The notes under the pieces were generated by a model. That model was given only the letters and a program-made list of their open reading frames with translations, made no database searches and was not told the DNA's origin. Below are positions 10,653-22,239 of a stretch of 64,000 nucleotides of DNA, piece after piece. Both the position numbers and the translations under genes were made by a program. Origin of the DNA: Breviolum minutum Mf 1.05b.01 (lineage: Eukaryota; Sar; Dinophyceae; Suessiales; Symbiodiniaceae); the NCBI GenBank assembly GCA_000507305.1, contig DF239318.1:186001-250000 (forward strand), given 5' to 3'. How positions within the stretch are numbered: position 1 is the stretch's first letter; every line of letters starts with the position of its first letter.

Positions 10653-11752
10653 GTATGTCGAAGTGAGGGTTCTGTTGGTAGGATTTGATTTGTTTGTGAC
10701 TGTCAGGAAGCATGGTGAAAATGAATTTACACCTCGAACTCAAATTCAAACGACCACTGTTTTGATTGGAAAGGCCTTGTTTTGGGGGCTTGACCTTCAA
10801 AAATAGAGGTCATTGGGGTTCTAGGTATATCTAGGTTTGATTAGATTTGATTTTTCTAACCCCTGCTGTTCTTCGCATGAAACACATCTTGTTAACTTGC
10901 AACTTGGAGTCATGAAGATCAAACAGGTGTGAAGGTTTAGCATCATGGGGATTCAGCCGTGACATGTTTTCTTAAACGCGAAGAATCCTGACCCCTCAAT
11001 ACGGGAAATTCGATTGATTTAACATCTTCAATATTGGTGATATCTTTCCGACATGAGCATTATCTGGTCACATGGCTTAAAAGACATAGGATATCATGAG
11101 ATTGGCCAATATTTACTGATACATACTGTAGTTGATTGATGTTTGCTTTGTAAATGAGTTGGTCAATATGCCATACATGGATCCCAAAAACAAAATGAAG
11201 TTGTGCTTTGTCTGAAACAACGTTGTTTCCCCAAACTATGAAAGTACTTTTGAACATGCCTTTTCTTCCGATGAACAAACTGTGAACTTTAGCAGTTCAC
11301 CATTTTTGACCGTTTTATCACAGGTGTTTCAACAAACACTGCTTTTTATATAGAGAAATCCCTCCATCATGGAACACTAGAAGCAAGTTGAAGATTTTGA
11401 GAAAAACTGCAGGCAGACTCCAGCACTTTGGTCGCATTTAAAGGGTGGTGAAGCGAGACCAGAGCTGACCAACAAAGAGAGACCAATAAACTCTGGAATT
11501 TCATGTGACATCCAAGCATTTCTCCAGTAAAGATGTGGAATCCTCCAATTGCAACAACCATTGCAAAATGGATGTTTCGTGTTCCAGGCATGAAAATCAT
11601 AGTTGTTTTTCTGATATCATGACAAAACGGTATTTCCGGAGCAAGCCAACTGTTGTGCACACTGGATGAAGCAAGCCTAACAACAAGATACAAAAAAGCC
11701 TCTAATCTAATTGAAATAAACAAATGGACCTACTGGTATGAAAAATATATAG
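10653..11752. other. Stretch without a confident exon
   Basis: Long overlapping frames on opposite strands at 11367-11723 could not be resolved. The - frame is hydrophobic; the + frame is Cys/His-rich (DVESSNCNNHCKMDVSC). Neither has a convincing splice pair. No repeat family was recognised except the C element that follows. Confidence 0.35.
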
Positions 11753-11859
11753 ACTCCCTAAAACTAACATTTCGCACCTGAAAAGATGCCATCCCCCAAA
11801 AAAATATCGTCTTCCAACCATCCATTTTCTTCTAGTGCGAACTGTTAGTTTCAGGGAGG
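11753..11859. repeat. MITE-like element, family C copy with 4-bp target duplication
   Basis: Ends ACTCCCTAAAACTAACA and TGTTAGTTTCAGGGAGG are inverted copies. ATAG flanks both sides (11749-11752 and 11860-11863). The right end contains TTTCAG|GG, a usable acceptor in the dinoflagellate AG|G style. Confidence 0.85.
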
Positions 11860-11896
11860 ATAGCCGACCCTAGGACCGGCAACAGCATCATAAATC

Positions 11897-12547
11897 ATGG
11901 CGGCTCGTATAACAATGCTGCTGGACATGCCAGTCTTCAGTGAAGAGTTGAGGAGCACGCTATACCCGGTATCCCCCGGCAATTTATCATACATCGATAC
12001 CTTGAGATATCCTCAAGCAGTTCAATGGAGAATCATTTTTAGCATCCATGTGCTGATGCAATTTCCATTGCCAATCATTGGCCCACGTGGCGGAAAAAAA
12101 CGAGGCTTGTTGGAAGGTGAACTTGCAGCCATTGAGATCCTTGGACTTCGATGTTTTCTTGTTCATATCCTTTTGGTGATTGCTGTCCATTTGCATCTTG
12201 AGGTGCATAAGATGTTTTTAGACTTCAAGTTGGGGATATTTAGAAATTTTTGTATGTACATACTTAATGCTAATGCACTAACGGGTTGTAAATATAAGAC
12301 TTTTTTTCGAAAAATGGAGAGAGAGCATGTATGGAAAGATATATTTGTATTGAATTTATGGACACGTGATATTGTATGGCTTTTGCTTTCTGTTTCATAC
12401 AGAGGTCGTAATAAATTCTCTGGTGCCTTAAATTTCTACGAAAAATCCCGGTCGGCATTCTGGACCAGCCATGTAAATCTCCTAGGATGTGGATTGCAGC
12501 CAGGGCAACGGCCTTCATTGGAACGCAGGCAGGGAATGGTTGTGTGA
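11897..12547 (+). CDS. Long open frame, uncertain coding status
   Basis: A 216-codon frame begins at an ATG (MAARITMLLDMPVFSEEL) about 40 bases after the family C element. The first third (through LSYIDTLRYPQAVQW) and a hydrophobic run (FLVHILLVIAVHLHL) look protein-like; the last third does not, and a donor GAG|GTGCAT after HLHLE would cut it. A competing frame across 11864-11940 (GNSIINHGGSYNNAAGHA) resembles half an ankyrin repeat. At least part of this region may be exonic, but the frame is unsettled. Confidence 0.3.
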   Translation: MAARITMLLDMPVFSEELRSTLYPVSPGNLSYIDTLRYPQAVQWRIIFSIHVLMQFPLPIIGPRGGKKRGLLEGELAAIEILGLRCFLVHILLVIAVHLHLEVHKMFLDFKLGIFRNFCMYILNANALTGCKYKTFFRKMEREHVWKDIFVLNLWTRDIVWLLLSVSYRGRNKFSGALNFYEKSRSAFWTSHVNLLGCGLQPGQRPSLERRQGMVV

Positions 12548-15500
12548 AGATCTTGCGAGTGAACTGCTCTCGTTGATGTTTTTTTTTGCACATGTTGACA
12601 GCCAATGTGGTTCATTTGAATATGGGATTTCAGAACTCCACTTACTCATCCCAAGATGGGATCGCAATAAAGCCCTATAATCCCAACTCCAACAAAAATT
12701 CATCAACATTTGCATATGTCCACAATCATTGGAACATGTCAAACACTGTAAAACTTGACATTCAGCAACTTCCAACTTGCACAAAAAGCTAGAAAATCCT
12801 ACTTGACTTGCCAGGAATCACGCTTTACAATGCACATCCAACTGGAACGAAGTTGGTTGGGAAAAGCCTTCGAGACATCGAATAGAGAGTTGCTATGGTG
12901 GCATGAAACTGAATCACCATAAAATCAACACAGTTTTGGCGCATTGCAGGTGGTCCCTTGCATGGTGGCATATCCGCATATCTGAAAACCCCATTCAACG
13001 ACATTGGTTGATGCGACTGAATTGGCATGTCATTTAAATCACTACTAAACAAGCACGCAGCAAGACCATACCGCCGTTTTTATCAAACTATCGAGCTTGA
13101 GATATTCACTACCAACCCTTAAATCATGAGATATTATGATGATGCGACACTGAACCATCAACAGCAGTACCCTCGAGGGAACTAACATACCCCACCATTG
13201 GTCAAAAAACAAATCATTTGCAAAAGTGCTTGGTACGGGATATGTTAGTTACCAGGAGAGGAGATCTTAGATCTTCATTTCAGTACCACTAGTTTCAAGC
13301 CGACCGCCGACCAACCTGAGCCATTTCAACAACCTTCCTTAACAATTTGGTTGTGTTTCTAATTTCCCATCCCTTTTTCCAAAGAAACTGACACCATTTG
13401 TTTCCAAACTTCCCTTTTTACCGGGTCCCGGGCTACCATCTCAGATTTCCCCTGGGTGCTGGTCCACCCGTGACGTACCCCGAACACCGAGGCTCTGTAA
13501 ATCCCTGGCCTCGCGGCGATGTATGTCACCTTACTACAAGGCGGCGGGTCGAAGAGGTGCCAACTTTCAAATCAAGCGGATTTCAGGAAGTTTTTGGGTG
13601 TTTTTTTTTTGGGGGGGGGGGAAGGGGGAAGAAAAACACCATCATTCTTGGGAAAAATATGAGGGTTTAACACCTTGAAAATTGAAAGTTATTGAAACGA
13701 AACTGGTTGATTTTTGTTTGGGAGGGGAAGAAGAACACACCATTGTTGGGAAACAAGTGACAGTTCGACACCTTCTTTTTTGATAGATTGGCTTGTGTTG
13801 CATTTGTTCCACACTGCTGTAGAAAGAGAGAAAGAGAGAGACCTCTTTTTGTGGGTAAGTTTTTTTCTTAGAGAAAAATAATCAGGGCAAAGTGTTTTTG
13901 TTAAACAATTGTTTGGAGCGTTTGTGAAGAACATATATAAGTAATTTCAAAATGCGTGGGGGCGGAGAAACTGTGAGTTTCTTGAGGCCTGTCTGTAGGG
14001 ATACCCCCCTCTGTAGGCTCGTAACCTTTACCAACCTCCAACATCGAGCCCATGAAACTCCGGAAAAAAAAAGAAACACCTCCTGGATGTGGCAGGAACA
14101 CAACACAAAGACTACTGGGAACCACTTCGGACTTAGCGTCGAGTAAAAAGGCATCGCTGAATCAAAAGAAATGTGTCCTTCATGGCTGCTAAGTGGATGG
14201 TTGCCCGTTTATGGGTGGTTGGATTGGAATGAGAGGATTGCTTTCATTGGTCAAGGTAGTACCTCACGTCATTGTCATCAGGTTTTTTGGCCAGTCTTGG
14301 TTGCTCTTGTGTTTCACATAGGGCATTTGGAGGGGAAGGCACTCAACAGAGCCATCGGAACGATGGGTACTTTGTTTTTTTTGGTCCCATGTACAGGATG
14401 CATGTATGTAATATATTTCTTATGTTGTCAAACGGTGAATTTCAAGGATAGATCCAGTGATATACACCAAACTTGAAGAGGAAACGCAGATCATAGGTCA
14501 TGTAGTTCATGTAAACTTTATCTCTCATTTTGTCGACCTTAATTACTTGCGGGTCATGGAATGGATTTGTTCAACCCGGGTTGATGCGTGGTTGAAGCCG
14601 GGCCAGCACATTTGAATCACCATGTGATGGGTATAAAGAATGAATCGACCAGGTTAGTATCGTCACAATATACTCCATGATACTTGGTGTGTTGTGAAAT
14701 ACAAAAACGCTACCTTAAATCAATTTTTCTAGTGACAAAAAATTCACCACCAAAAACAGATCCGTTGATGTGCTTAGCTGCACATGTCGACAGGGCTTTT
14801 GGATGAACCAACCCTCAAATGGGAAATGGTTGGGTGGGCCCCTACAAAAACCCGGTCGACATGTGGCAGCTAAGTGTGGGTATCAAAAAAAGCACCGAGG
14901 TTTTATTCTGATCCAGAATGTTGGGGGGCCTCAGTTGTGACCTGTCAACCCTTCCCTCCCATTCCCATCCCCCTTAAATTTTTCCAAGAGAATATATGGG
15001 CTTCTTAGGAGAGTTGAGAGTTGTGATAGAATTCTCATTTTTAACTCAAGTTTTTCTTAAGCCTGCAGTTCACTGCTTAGGAACAGGGGTTGACTGGTCT
15101 CAATGGTGATGGAATCTGTGCACATGAATTGGGATCCTACCATACCTCCAATGGTGAAATGGTGAAGGATACCTCCAAGTCACAAGAAATGGTAGGTTTT
15201 CAGGCATAGGTATATAGGTTGGTGCATTTTGATGTCACCTGACAATTTTCCACCGTATCCAAGGGTATGTTCATGTGAATATCTAAAGTTGTAAGGGTTC
15301 GAGAAAGAGCTTATTTCATGTTGGTGATGATGAATTTGTCTATACTCTGTAAATTGTGTGTAGATCAAGTCGGAATGATTCGGGAAAAGTATTTTTGCCA
15401 TCCCAAGTGCCCTTCATGACTCAGTACCAGACAGCTCACAAAACAGCCCGGAAAATGATGATTGTTTTGAGGATTCGAGAATTCCACGGGCTAAAGAGAC

Positions 15501-16134
15501 ACATTTAGATTGTTGAAGTATGCTTGGACAATATCAGCTTAACCAGTTAGTAGGCTAAAAAGTTCCTGATGTAACATATTTTATATATACAAAGACTTGC
15601 CAACCAACATCAACTCACCTCATTCATGAACTCTAATTATTAACTGGTTATATACAAGGTTTTACTGAAATTTGGTGGGCTCCCCCGCAGCTTCTCTTTT
15701 TTCTTAGGTACCACAAAAAACTTGGATACCTAGATTTCGTTGAAAAAGGTCTCCTCACTCCAAAGCCCAAAGGTCCTAAGGAGAAACCTACCCTTCCCGA
15801 TCGAGTAGGTTCGATGGTGAAAAAATCCCATCCCCGTATACTTTTGAGCGGTCAGGATTCTTAGGGTTGGTGGTTGAACCAACCCATTTGGAAAAATATG
15901 CTCATGAAATTCAATGTAGGGTTAATATGGTTTAATCCCTTTCTTAGGACACACCCAGATCCTTAGGGTTGCATTTTTGTCTCACTCTGTGGTGGAGTTT
16001 TCGAGGCACGATTTCACAGGTGGGTCGTCCCATATCCCCTGGATTCGTGGCAGGTGCGTACCGTCAATTTGGAGTTGGGAATGGCAAATGATGAAATGGC
16101 AAAACGTGGCCAGGGATATGTAAGTTTCACTCAT
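12548..16134. other. Stretch without a confident gene
   Basis: Holds a family C hairpin (13168-13261), a purine/pyrimidine-skewed stretch near 13590-13720 (a G run and A/G-rich DNA), and a short imperfect inverted pair around 14785-14875 that brackets TGTCGAC. A + strand frame at 14171-14476 contains a hydrophobic run (VFWPVLVALVFHIGH) but its splice signals are weak. Confidence 0.4.
13168..13261. repeat. MITE-like element, family C copy
   Basis: TACCCTCGAGGGAACTAACATA at the left and TATGTTAGTTACCAGGAGAGG at the right form the inverted ends. The copy is related to those at 32208 and 40180, which also carry GGAACTAACATATCACC-like ends. Confidence 0.7.
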
Positions 16135-16226
16135 GTAGGTGGTGGTTCCAAATATTTCTAATCCCTACTTGGGGAAGATACCCAGTTTGACTAATATTTT
16201 TCAGATAGGTTGAAACCACCAACTAG
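16135..16226. repeat. Introner-like MITE, family A copy 3
   Basis: Begins GTAGGTGGTGGTTCC and ends GGTTGAAACCACCAACTAG. Shorter than other copies because of a deletion in the TTTATTTTCACC segment. It is immediately followed by a family B copy. Confidence 0.8.
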
Positions 16227-16229
16227 TCA

Positions 16230-16344
16230 TACTATTGGCAGAAATCCGGCGTTCACCAGTTGAGGTTGGTAGTTCTCTCCCAGAATTTACAAGGCTTTAT
16301 GTGCATCCCAGGTGGTGATCGCCGGGTTTCTTCCATCAACAGTA
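16230..16344. repeat. MITE-like element, family B copy 3, reverse orientation
   Basis: The core reads ACCAGTTGAGGTTGGTAGTT...CATCCCAGGTGGTGATC, the reverse complement of most B cores, and ends TTCCATCAACAGTA. It abuts family A copy 3 with only three bases between. Confidence 0.7.
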
Positions 16345-16780
16345 GTGATATAGTATAGGTTCTTGACCTAGACTTTGCAATGTCAAATTTTTCAGCGATT
16401 CTGATTCTACTTTTGTGCTACTGGTAATTTAACTGGCACAGATGTCCAACTGGAGGATTCATGATTCAGGCGTATTGCTTTGTTTGTGGGTGTGGTGTAT
16501 CGCTGTTTCTCCTACAATTCTAGTAGATGCGGTTTTTTAAAATGCGTAAGATGTGGCAGAAACACTCCTCCATGACTCACGACATGCCATTTCTATCCAT
16601 TTCTGTATTGTGAAAACCACTTTCCTTTTTTCGCGATCATGCAGGAAATGATCACTTCGGATGGTTATGCCTAAGTACTAAGGGCAGAAATGAAAGCACA
16701 GGAGTGTTAAATGGCTTAAACACTCAGATTTCCAGTATGGCTGCGGCTCAAAATGTAAGGTCTGGATCAAGCCCCGTTCC

Positions 16781-17585
16781 CACACACGATCCAGACCTCC
16801 GATCCAGACCTCCGATCCAGACCTTTCGAAAGGATTTGATCCAGACCTTTGATCCAGACCTTTGGAATGATATAATGTATTGGTGAGTTGATGTCTGGTC
16901 CAGTGATGGTTGCATGTTATTGGGTTTCCTGCTCTGCAGTTATTCACCCTGCCAAGCAGCCAAGCAACAAACTGTTGTAAAGCCACGCTGCCAAGCTGTC
17001 ACGCTTCCAAGCTGCACTTGTCGTAAAGTTACGCTGCTAAGCAGTCAAGCAGTCCAGCAGCCAAGCTGCAACTGTTGCACATCCAAGCTGTCAAACTGCC
17101 AAGCTGACACTGTTGCAAGTTGTAAGGCCAGCCTGCCAAGCAGCCAAGCTGCACACTTGCTGCCTGCACACCTTGTCGTCCTTTTCTTGTCATGCTGCAT
17201 CCAAGCTGCAACATACACAAACATGTGAGTCCACTTCTGGGCCGATCCAGACCCGGATCCAGACCGATCCAGACCCGATCCAGACCACAACCACAACCAG
17301 CTCCGACCCAGACCACATCCAGCTCCGTGTTAAAACTAGTGATTGTTTGGTTTCTTTCCTTGCTTCAAACTCTTGGTTCACAATCCAGCAACTTTGGAAC
17401 TCATGTCAACGGTACCAAGAGTGCTTACAGTCAAGTTGAATCCGAAGTGTGTAGAGATATGATGTCATATCATGACCACATGATCTTCTAGTTGGGGCCT
17501 TGGAAACCTCTGGATCATGCCCCTTTACGTAACCCCCTCGTTCCAGACGTCCGGATCACCGCGGGACGATCCAGACGGTTTTTAG
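16781..17585. repeat. Composite minisatellite: GATCCAGACC arrays around a CCAAGCTGC array
   Basis: 16781-16862 holds about six units of GATCCAGACCT(CC/TT). 16949-17215 holds many variable units of the type GCCAAGCAGCCAAGCTGCA. 17243-17335 returns to GATCCAGACC(C)G units, decaying into CAGCTCCGACCCAGACC. A last small cluster lies at 17545-17575. Frames crossing it are low-complexity by-products. It lies in a stretch with no supported exon. Confidence 0.85.
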
Positions 17586-17656
17586 AGCCATAGCCGTATC
17601 AGGAGGTGTGTATGTTTATGCCAATAAGCTGCTCAACAAAACTACAAGATACTATA

Positions 17657-17755
17657 TAGGTGGTGGTTTCATTTTTTTTAATTTCCACCCCTACTTGGGG
17701 ATATGATCCAATTTGACTCATATTTTTCAAATGGGTTGGTTCAACCACCAACTAG
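17657..17755. repeat. Introner-like MITE, family A copy 4
   Basis: Ends TAGGTGGTGGTTTCA and GGTTCAACCACCAACTAG; the interior carries CCACCCCTACTTGGGGATATGA and the GACTCATATTTTTCAAATGGG block. Confidence 0.85.
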
Positions 17756-17876
17756 AATATAACCTTCCCGTAATAAAGGAAAGAATGGTCAAACTGAAGA
17801 TGGAATCCCGTTCTCAGCGGGTGGGCTGGGCACCCTTTTATCAGCAGTTTTATAACATGACTGCCACCTGGACGAG

Positions 17877-17986
17877 GCCTGAAGTTAGCTGTTTCGGCTG
17901 GGAAAAACACACACCATGGCCACATAATTGGGCGTGAACTTCTCATGGGTCGTCGACTTGACCAAAGCACCGAAGAAAGAGATACT
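17877..17986 (+). CDS. Putative internal exon, unknown protein
   Basis: The frame reads LKLAVSAGKNTHHGHIIG, then RELLMGRRLDQSTEERDT, and ends at donor GATACT|GTAATA. The end is well supported; the start is less so, since the only AG before the frame opens (GGACGAG|GCCTG) has a weak pyrimidine tract. An overlapping + frame from an ATG at 17859 and a - strand frame are alternatives. The charged, helical character suggests a soluble domain. Confidence 0.4.
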
Positions 17987-18320
17987 GTAATATCTATTGT
18001 TGTTATAAGTTTATTTACTTTAAGGCACTTCTCCCAAAACAACATCTCAGGTTGGCAAAATATATTAGGATGCACTCGAATAAGTGTCATTTTGGCAATC
18101 TAAGTGGGTTTTCTGCGTTTTTTGTGAAGCAGTTTTAGGACTTGACTTCGCAGTATTTTTCAGAGAGTTGCCCTCCCCCACACACAACTTCAAGTTGTCA
18201 ACAACCATCGAATCCTTCAACCAGGGGCTTCTAAAAAAGTGAAACCGTCTCTTTTCAGCGGAAGTGTTTGAAAATCATCCCAAAACAATGGGCCACAACC
18301 AAACTGTTTATGCCTTATCC

Positions 18321-18401
18321 TGATGGTGATTTGATGTTCACCTCTAGCTGGAGAGATGATCCAAGTTGACAAATTCTTTGGGTTGAAACCACCAACTATA
18401 G
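18321..18401. repeat. Introner-like MITE, family A copy 5 (decayed)
   Basis: A short copy with TGGTGATTTGATGTTCACCTC at the left and GGGTTGAAACCACCAACTA at the right. The 3' terminus is damaged. Confidence 0.6.
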
Positions 18402-18404
18402 AGT

Positions 18405-18547
18405 TACACCGTAGTAGATGGCGATCGCCACTCCCCAAAATTTTGGCGATTTGAAAAGGGGCAAAAATGATACAACCAATACATGTTAGAGTTGAGCCAT
18501 CTACTTTCCAGGTGGTATAATAGGTATAAGGTGGTATATGTTTTCAG
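18405..18547. repeat. MITE-like element, family K copy 1
   Basis: Left part ACCGTAGTAGATGGCGATCG and right part CCATCTACTTTCCAGGTGGTAT resemble inverted ends. The right end is shared with the copy at 34352-34500. The final bases GGTATATGTTTTCAG form the acceptor of the exon starting at 18548, so the element may supply that splice site. Confidence 0.55.
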
Positions 18548-18686
18548 CACCCTCAAGCAAGACGACATAAAAACAGCATCGCCGCCCCCGTTTTCCGGTC
18601 GCCGATGGTTTGACCCCTTCCTCCCCTTGGAAAGTTCTGGCTCCGATTTGGCTTTCGCCTCCGAAATCGCCCATCTTCCCCCGTGA
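18548..18686 (+). CDS. Exon, unknown proline/serine-rich protein
   Basis: Acceptor TATATGTTTTCAG opens the frame TLKQDDIKTASPPPFSGR, WFDPFLPLESSGSDLAF, ASEIAHLPP and a TGA at 18684-18686. The stretch is clearly GC-richer than its flanks and has biased codon use, which makes it one of the better coding candidates of the first 24 kb. It may be terminal, or it may end at CCC|GTGACC just before the stop. No family recognised. The - strand frame over the same bases is judged a shadow. Confidence 0.55.
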
Positions 18687-18712
18687 CCTGGCGTTTCGAA
18701 AATGGCCATGGA

Positions 18713-18825
18713 TACTGCTGATGGAAGAAATCTGGCTAACCATCTAGGATGTATGTCAAACCCTGTGACTAATGGGAAAACCCACCAACCTCAACTGGTT
18801 AGCCGGATTTGTTCCATCAACAGTA
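18713..18825. repeat. MITE-like element, family B copy 4
   Basis: Ends TACTGCTGATGGAAGAAATC and GATTTGTTCCATCAACAGTA form a good inverted repeat. The core has AACCATCTAGGATGTATGTCA and AATGGGAAAACCCACC. Confidence 0.8.
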
Positions 18826-19177
18826 GTAATAGAGAACTTGCCGGTTTTCATGAAATCTATCATTCTCCCCTCGGAAACAATTGGACACTAAATGAACTCA
18901 TAAGAGCTAACGATTAATCCAGAAGTTGTAGACAGCCTTTGTTCTTTGATATTTTTTAGACCCGAACTGCTAAGTTTTTTTTGGGGGGTGCAGTATGTGG
19001 TGATGCGGTGATTTGTTGAACACTTGCTTGTGTCTGAAGTGTGTGACTTACATCTTTTTGGTTGTTACACTTGGGTGTCTGAAGCGAATGGAGCTGGCTG
19101 GTGGTATCTAAATTCTCATCAGATTGGTCAAGCGGGAAGCATTTGCGGCTTTTGATTCATGTCCAGCACAAACAAAG

Positions 19178-19269
19178 TGGGCCCCTACCAGTTATAGTAA
19201 GGTTTTAGATGTAATAGCTCCACTTGTAGGTGTTGTAACCCCAGTTACCCATTTGAAAATAGGGGCCCA
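19178..19269. repeat. MITE-like element, family G copy 1
   Basis: GTGGGCCCCTACCAGTTATA at the left is answered by TAGGGGCCCAT at the right. A related copy is at 45987-46086. Confidence 0.5.
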
Positions 19270-20159
19270 TCTTGCGGAAAAGGCATCATTTTCCCTCAAA
19301 AACACAGGATGGAAGCCATGCAGTGCAAGATGGGAAAAGTAAAAATAATTACTGAAACGAAAGAATTCAATAGAAACCACATGAAACTACATTGGTATTC
19401 GGGGCATGCCCCCTAAATTAAGATTTCCAAGATATCCAACAAAAACTCAGCTGAGACAAAAAACATCATCTATCAAATTATGTTTATAAACAAATCCTTT
19501 CTTTTTTTTTTGCCCGGGTTACCTTTCCTTTAAGAAAAAACACACACCCTCCCTATAGTCCCTTCCATGCACCAACGGTCCCCCAAAATCCCAGAAAATC
19601 CCAGGTTCGGAGCCCTGAACTTCCCCCAATGGCGGAGGTAACGGTCGAGAAGGAAGCCATCCATTTGAGGAGTTTTCGGGGAGATGAATTTACGAAAAAA
19701 AACCGGGGGGGGGAGGGGGGTTGGGTTGGTAAGATTCAGATGGTCACAAAAATAATGACATAGCGGATATATGATATGTGATTTGTGTACGACTTTAAAT
19801 TTCAATAATAAGGGGGAGTGCTATATGTGAAGTGAAAAAGGTGGGTATATACATCACAAGATCACCGTAAAAGGAACTTTAAATTGATGTGTTTATTTCT
19901 CTTTTATTGTGTTTTCGTGATGTTCCATTGGGACGTTTGTTGCCATCTTGGAATGGTGAAGTAGTGTAGAACTTGACGCATACATTTTGTTTGCCATGCA
20001 TTGACGTAATTTTGCAATACCGGTCGAGTTTAGAATTCTGAAACACTATACTAATACCTTTAAGTTTGATGCAATTATATCAAAACTCAACTGGAACAGC
20101 AGCATCCCTTGTTTCACCTGTGTTTTCTGGATGTCAAGTTGCGCACGAGCCGGCTTCAG

Positions 20160-20229
20160 GATAGACCGTTTGAGAGAGAAATATCGACGCCACGCCGAGG
20201 CAGAGGGTAAATACGTGTCGCAGATGCAG
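20160..20229 (+). CDS. Internal exon, coiled-coil segment
   Basis: A 70-bp segment between GGCTTCAG|G and donor ATGCAG|GTGGTGG reads IDRLREKYRRHAEAEGKY then VSQMQ. The charged, heptad-like pattern is typical of coiled coils. GC content is high relative to the flanks. The parent protein is unknown; structural or cytoskeletal proteins are possibilities only. Confidence 0.6.
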
Positions 20230-21244
20230 GTGGTGGTAGGTTAGGGTCCTTGCATTTATAAAGGTTTTTTTTGGTGTCATGGCAAAGACCTTCCAAAATT
20301 TCATGGCGACCAGATCGGCAGTTGTTTATCGACTTAAACCCGGTGTTGGGATTGTGTTGACAAAAAATTGCAAATGTTTTGCACATCGATGAAGTTTTCA
20401 AACTGGCAGGGTATTAACATTATAGATATATTGATATCAAATACATTCCTTTCATAAACTAAGTCGACATTTACAAATATCAAATATATATTTCCAAGTT
20501 AACTCACGATAAATTTGATATTAGAGTCCAGTTCTTTGACTCATTATTTCCAAGTTTTCCAATGGGGTTTAAAATTCCATGTTTTTTTTAGACGAGTCAA
20601 AACATCGAGTCATTTTGGGAATCAGCACGTGTTGAATGACTAAGTGAGTTTATTCACCCCCAAGTGCTGAGCATTACGATGACATATGCTCAAGAATCTA
20701 CCCATTGAATTGAATATTGTCAACTGATACATTTAATCCGTATTATAGATTAATGATATATGATATAGACTTGTGCTTATGTATATTATGAATTGATGTT
20801 TATATACCTTTATGATCGTTTTGTAAAAAGGGATGACATATGTTCTACCTTCATTGATTTCTATATTCTATAGCTTCTTTGTTGAAAATCACCATCCCGG
20901 AGTGGATTGTCAACGTGTTCTGGTTCTGTGTTCTCAATTAAGGATCAAGTTCAATTCCAAATCTATCTACATGAAAGATTGTCGTAAGCCACACAGGTAC
21001 ATAAAGTTGTGTTTTTTTGTTGTAATTTTGTTAAATACGAACCTTATCAATCACTATCCACCGAGACCCTCCGAAGGGTGTTAATTTTCAATGTTCAAAT
21101 CCCAGGTCTGTTTTTTGGTGGTTAGAAAAGGCACAAATTTCATCAAATTTCACACCCTTGGGTGAGTCAGGTATATAGACCCTTATCAAGGGGGGCTATG
21201 ACTATCCCCTACCATATAGGGAAGCAATGACTGGAGGATTCAGG

Positions 21245-21355
21245 TAGTCCTTTTGTTCAAACGCCAACTTTCAAGGCAGAACATGGCAGTATCATCAATC
21301 CCATCACTGGTGAAGAGGCGCAAAAATCGGCGGCTTTTATGTCAATGGACATCTG
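21245..21355 (+). CDS. Putative internal exon, unknown protein
   Basis: Acceptor GAGGATTCAG|G and donor ATCTG|GTGAAC enclose a frame SPFVQTPTFKAEHGSIIN, PITGEEAQKSAAFMSMDIW. The frame meets a TGA across the donor, as expected at an exon end. The composition is balanced and soluble. No family recognised. Confidence 0.5.
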
Positions 21356-21879
21356 GTGAACGGTACGGTGTCAACCTGAAAAAAGCAACCGGTTGAGTTT
21401 GAATGCTTTGTTTGAAAAGCTACCCCTCACTGAAATGATGTCGACATCTACTTCTGTGATTCTCCCGATCTTGCCATGCTTTGCGTTCATGTGCTTCGAG
21501 TTCCCTGTAGTAGATCTTTTGTCACGGATTTCTTTGCAGGATTCCACCAAAAAGTACATGAGTGTATCCTCCATATCGTATGCAAACAGAAAAATAGTTT
21601 CCCCACCATCTTCACTGACTCGCTTCTGTTCGGACAAAGCCATTGGTGGCCACGGCATCTTCATATCTTGGGAGGGCCATGTTAATTTATTCTATAGTTT
21701 CCAAAAAAATGGTAAGATGAAGTATTTAAAACCACCAATGCACAAGTCAACTTGAGTTTTTTCTTTGTGCAGTGTCAAAATCCATATAGTTATGTTTGCT
21801 GTTTTGAAGGAGTTTTGACTCCATCCTTTTTGTGGATAGGATTGATATCATCAATTCTTGGGAAGGTTGTGCTTTGCAG

Positions 21880-21942
21880 GGTCGTACGGCTCAAGCATGT
21901 GCTCTTCAAGCTGGCAGGATATTTGCTGAAACCCAAACAAAG
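21880..21942 (+). CDS. Internal exon, helical segment
   Basis: Exactly 21 codons in phase 0 between acceptor GTGCTTTGCAG|G and donor CAAAG|GTGTTTGG. The peptide is GRTAQACALQAG followed by RIFAETQTK, an alanine-rich helix. Function unknown. Confidence 0.6.
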
Positions 21943-22239
21943 GTGTTTGGCGATTTTCTGGTTATGAAGATGTCATGCAATGGTCTGATTCTACCCTCCC
22001 TAAAACCAATATGGTCCATACACTCATGAACACATCACAAGGAGGTCGCGCGACTTTGAAGCTGCCACAGAAAACCAGTATATCAAGGAGCAATGAGATG
22101 CAAAAATTCAAGGCAGCCAACAGATAATCCCCTACCAAGTCACGTTTCAAGATGATGTTCCTTTTCCCCAGGTGGTATATGTATCCGTTCCCTGGAGGGT
22201 ATGCTCATTGCTTTGTTGTGGCAAGATGAGAAATCCTGC

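Noticed and set aside
16704..17491. Several Ser/Gly/Asp- or Cys-rich frames on both strands
   Set aside because: They are translations of the GATCCAGACC and CCAAGCTGC minisatellites and differ only by frame.
17575..17605. Possible relict of the dinoflagellate spliced leader (AGAGCCATAGCCGTATC)
   Set aside because: Neither strand matches the conserved spliced leader core closely enough; no other candidate was noticed by eye.
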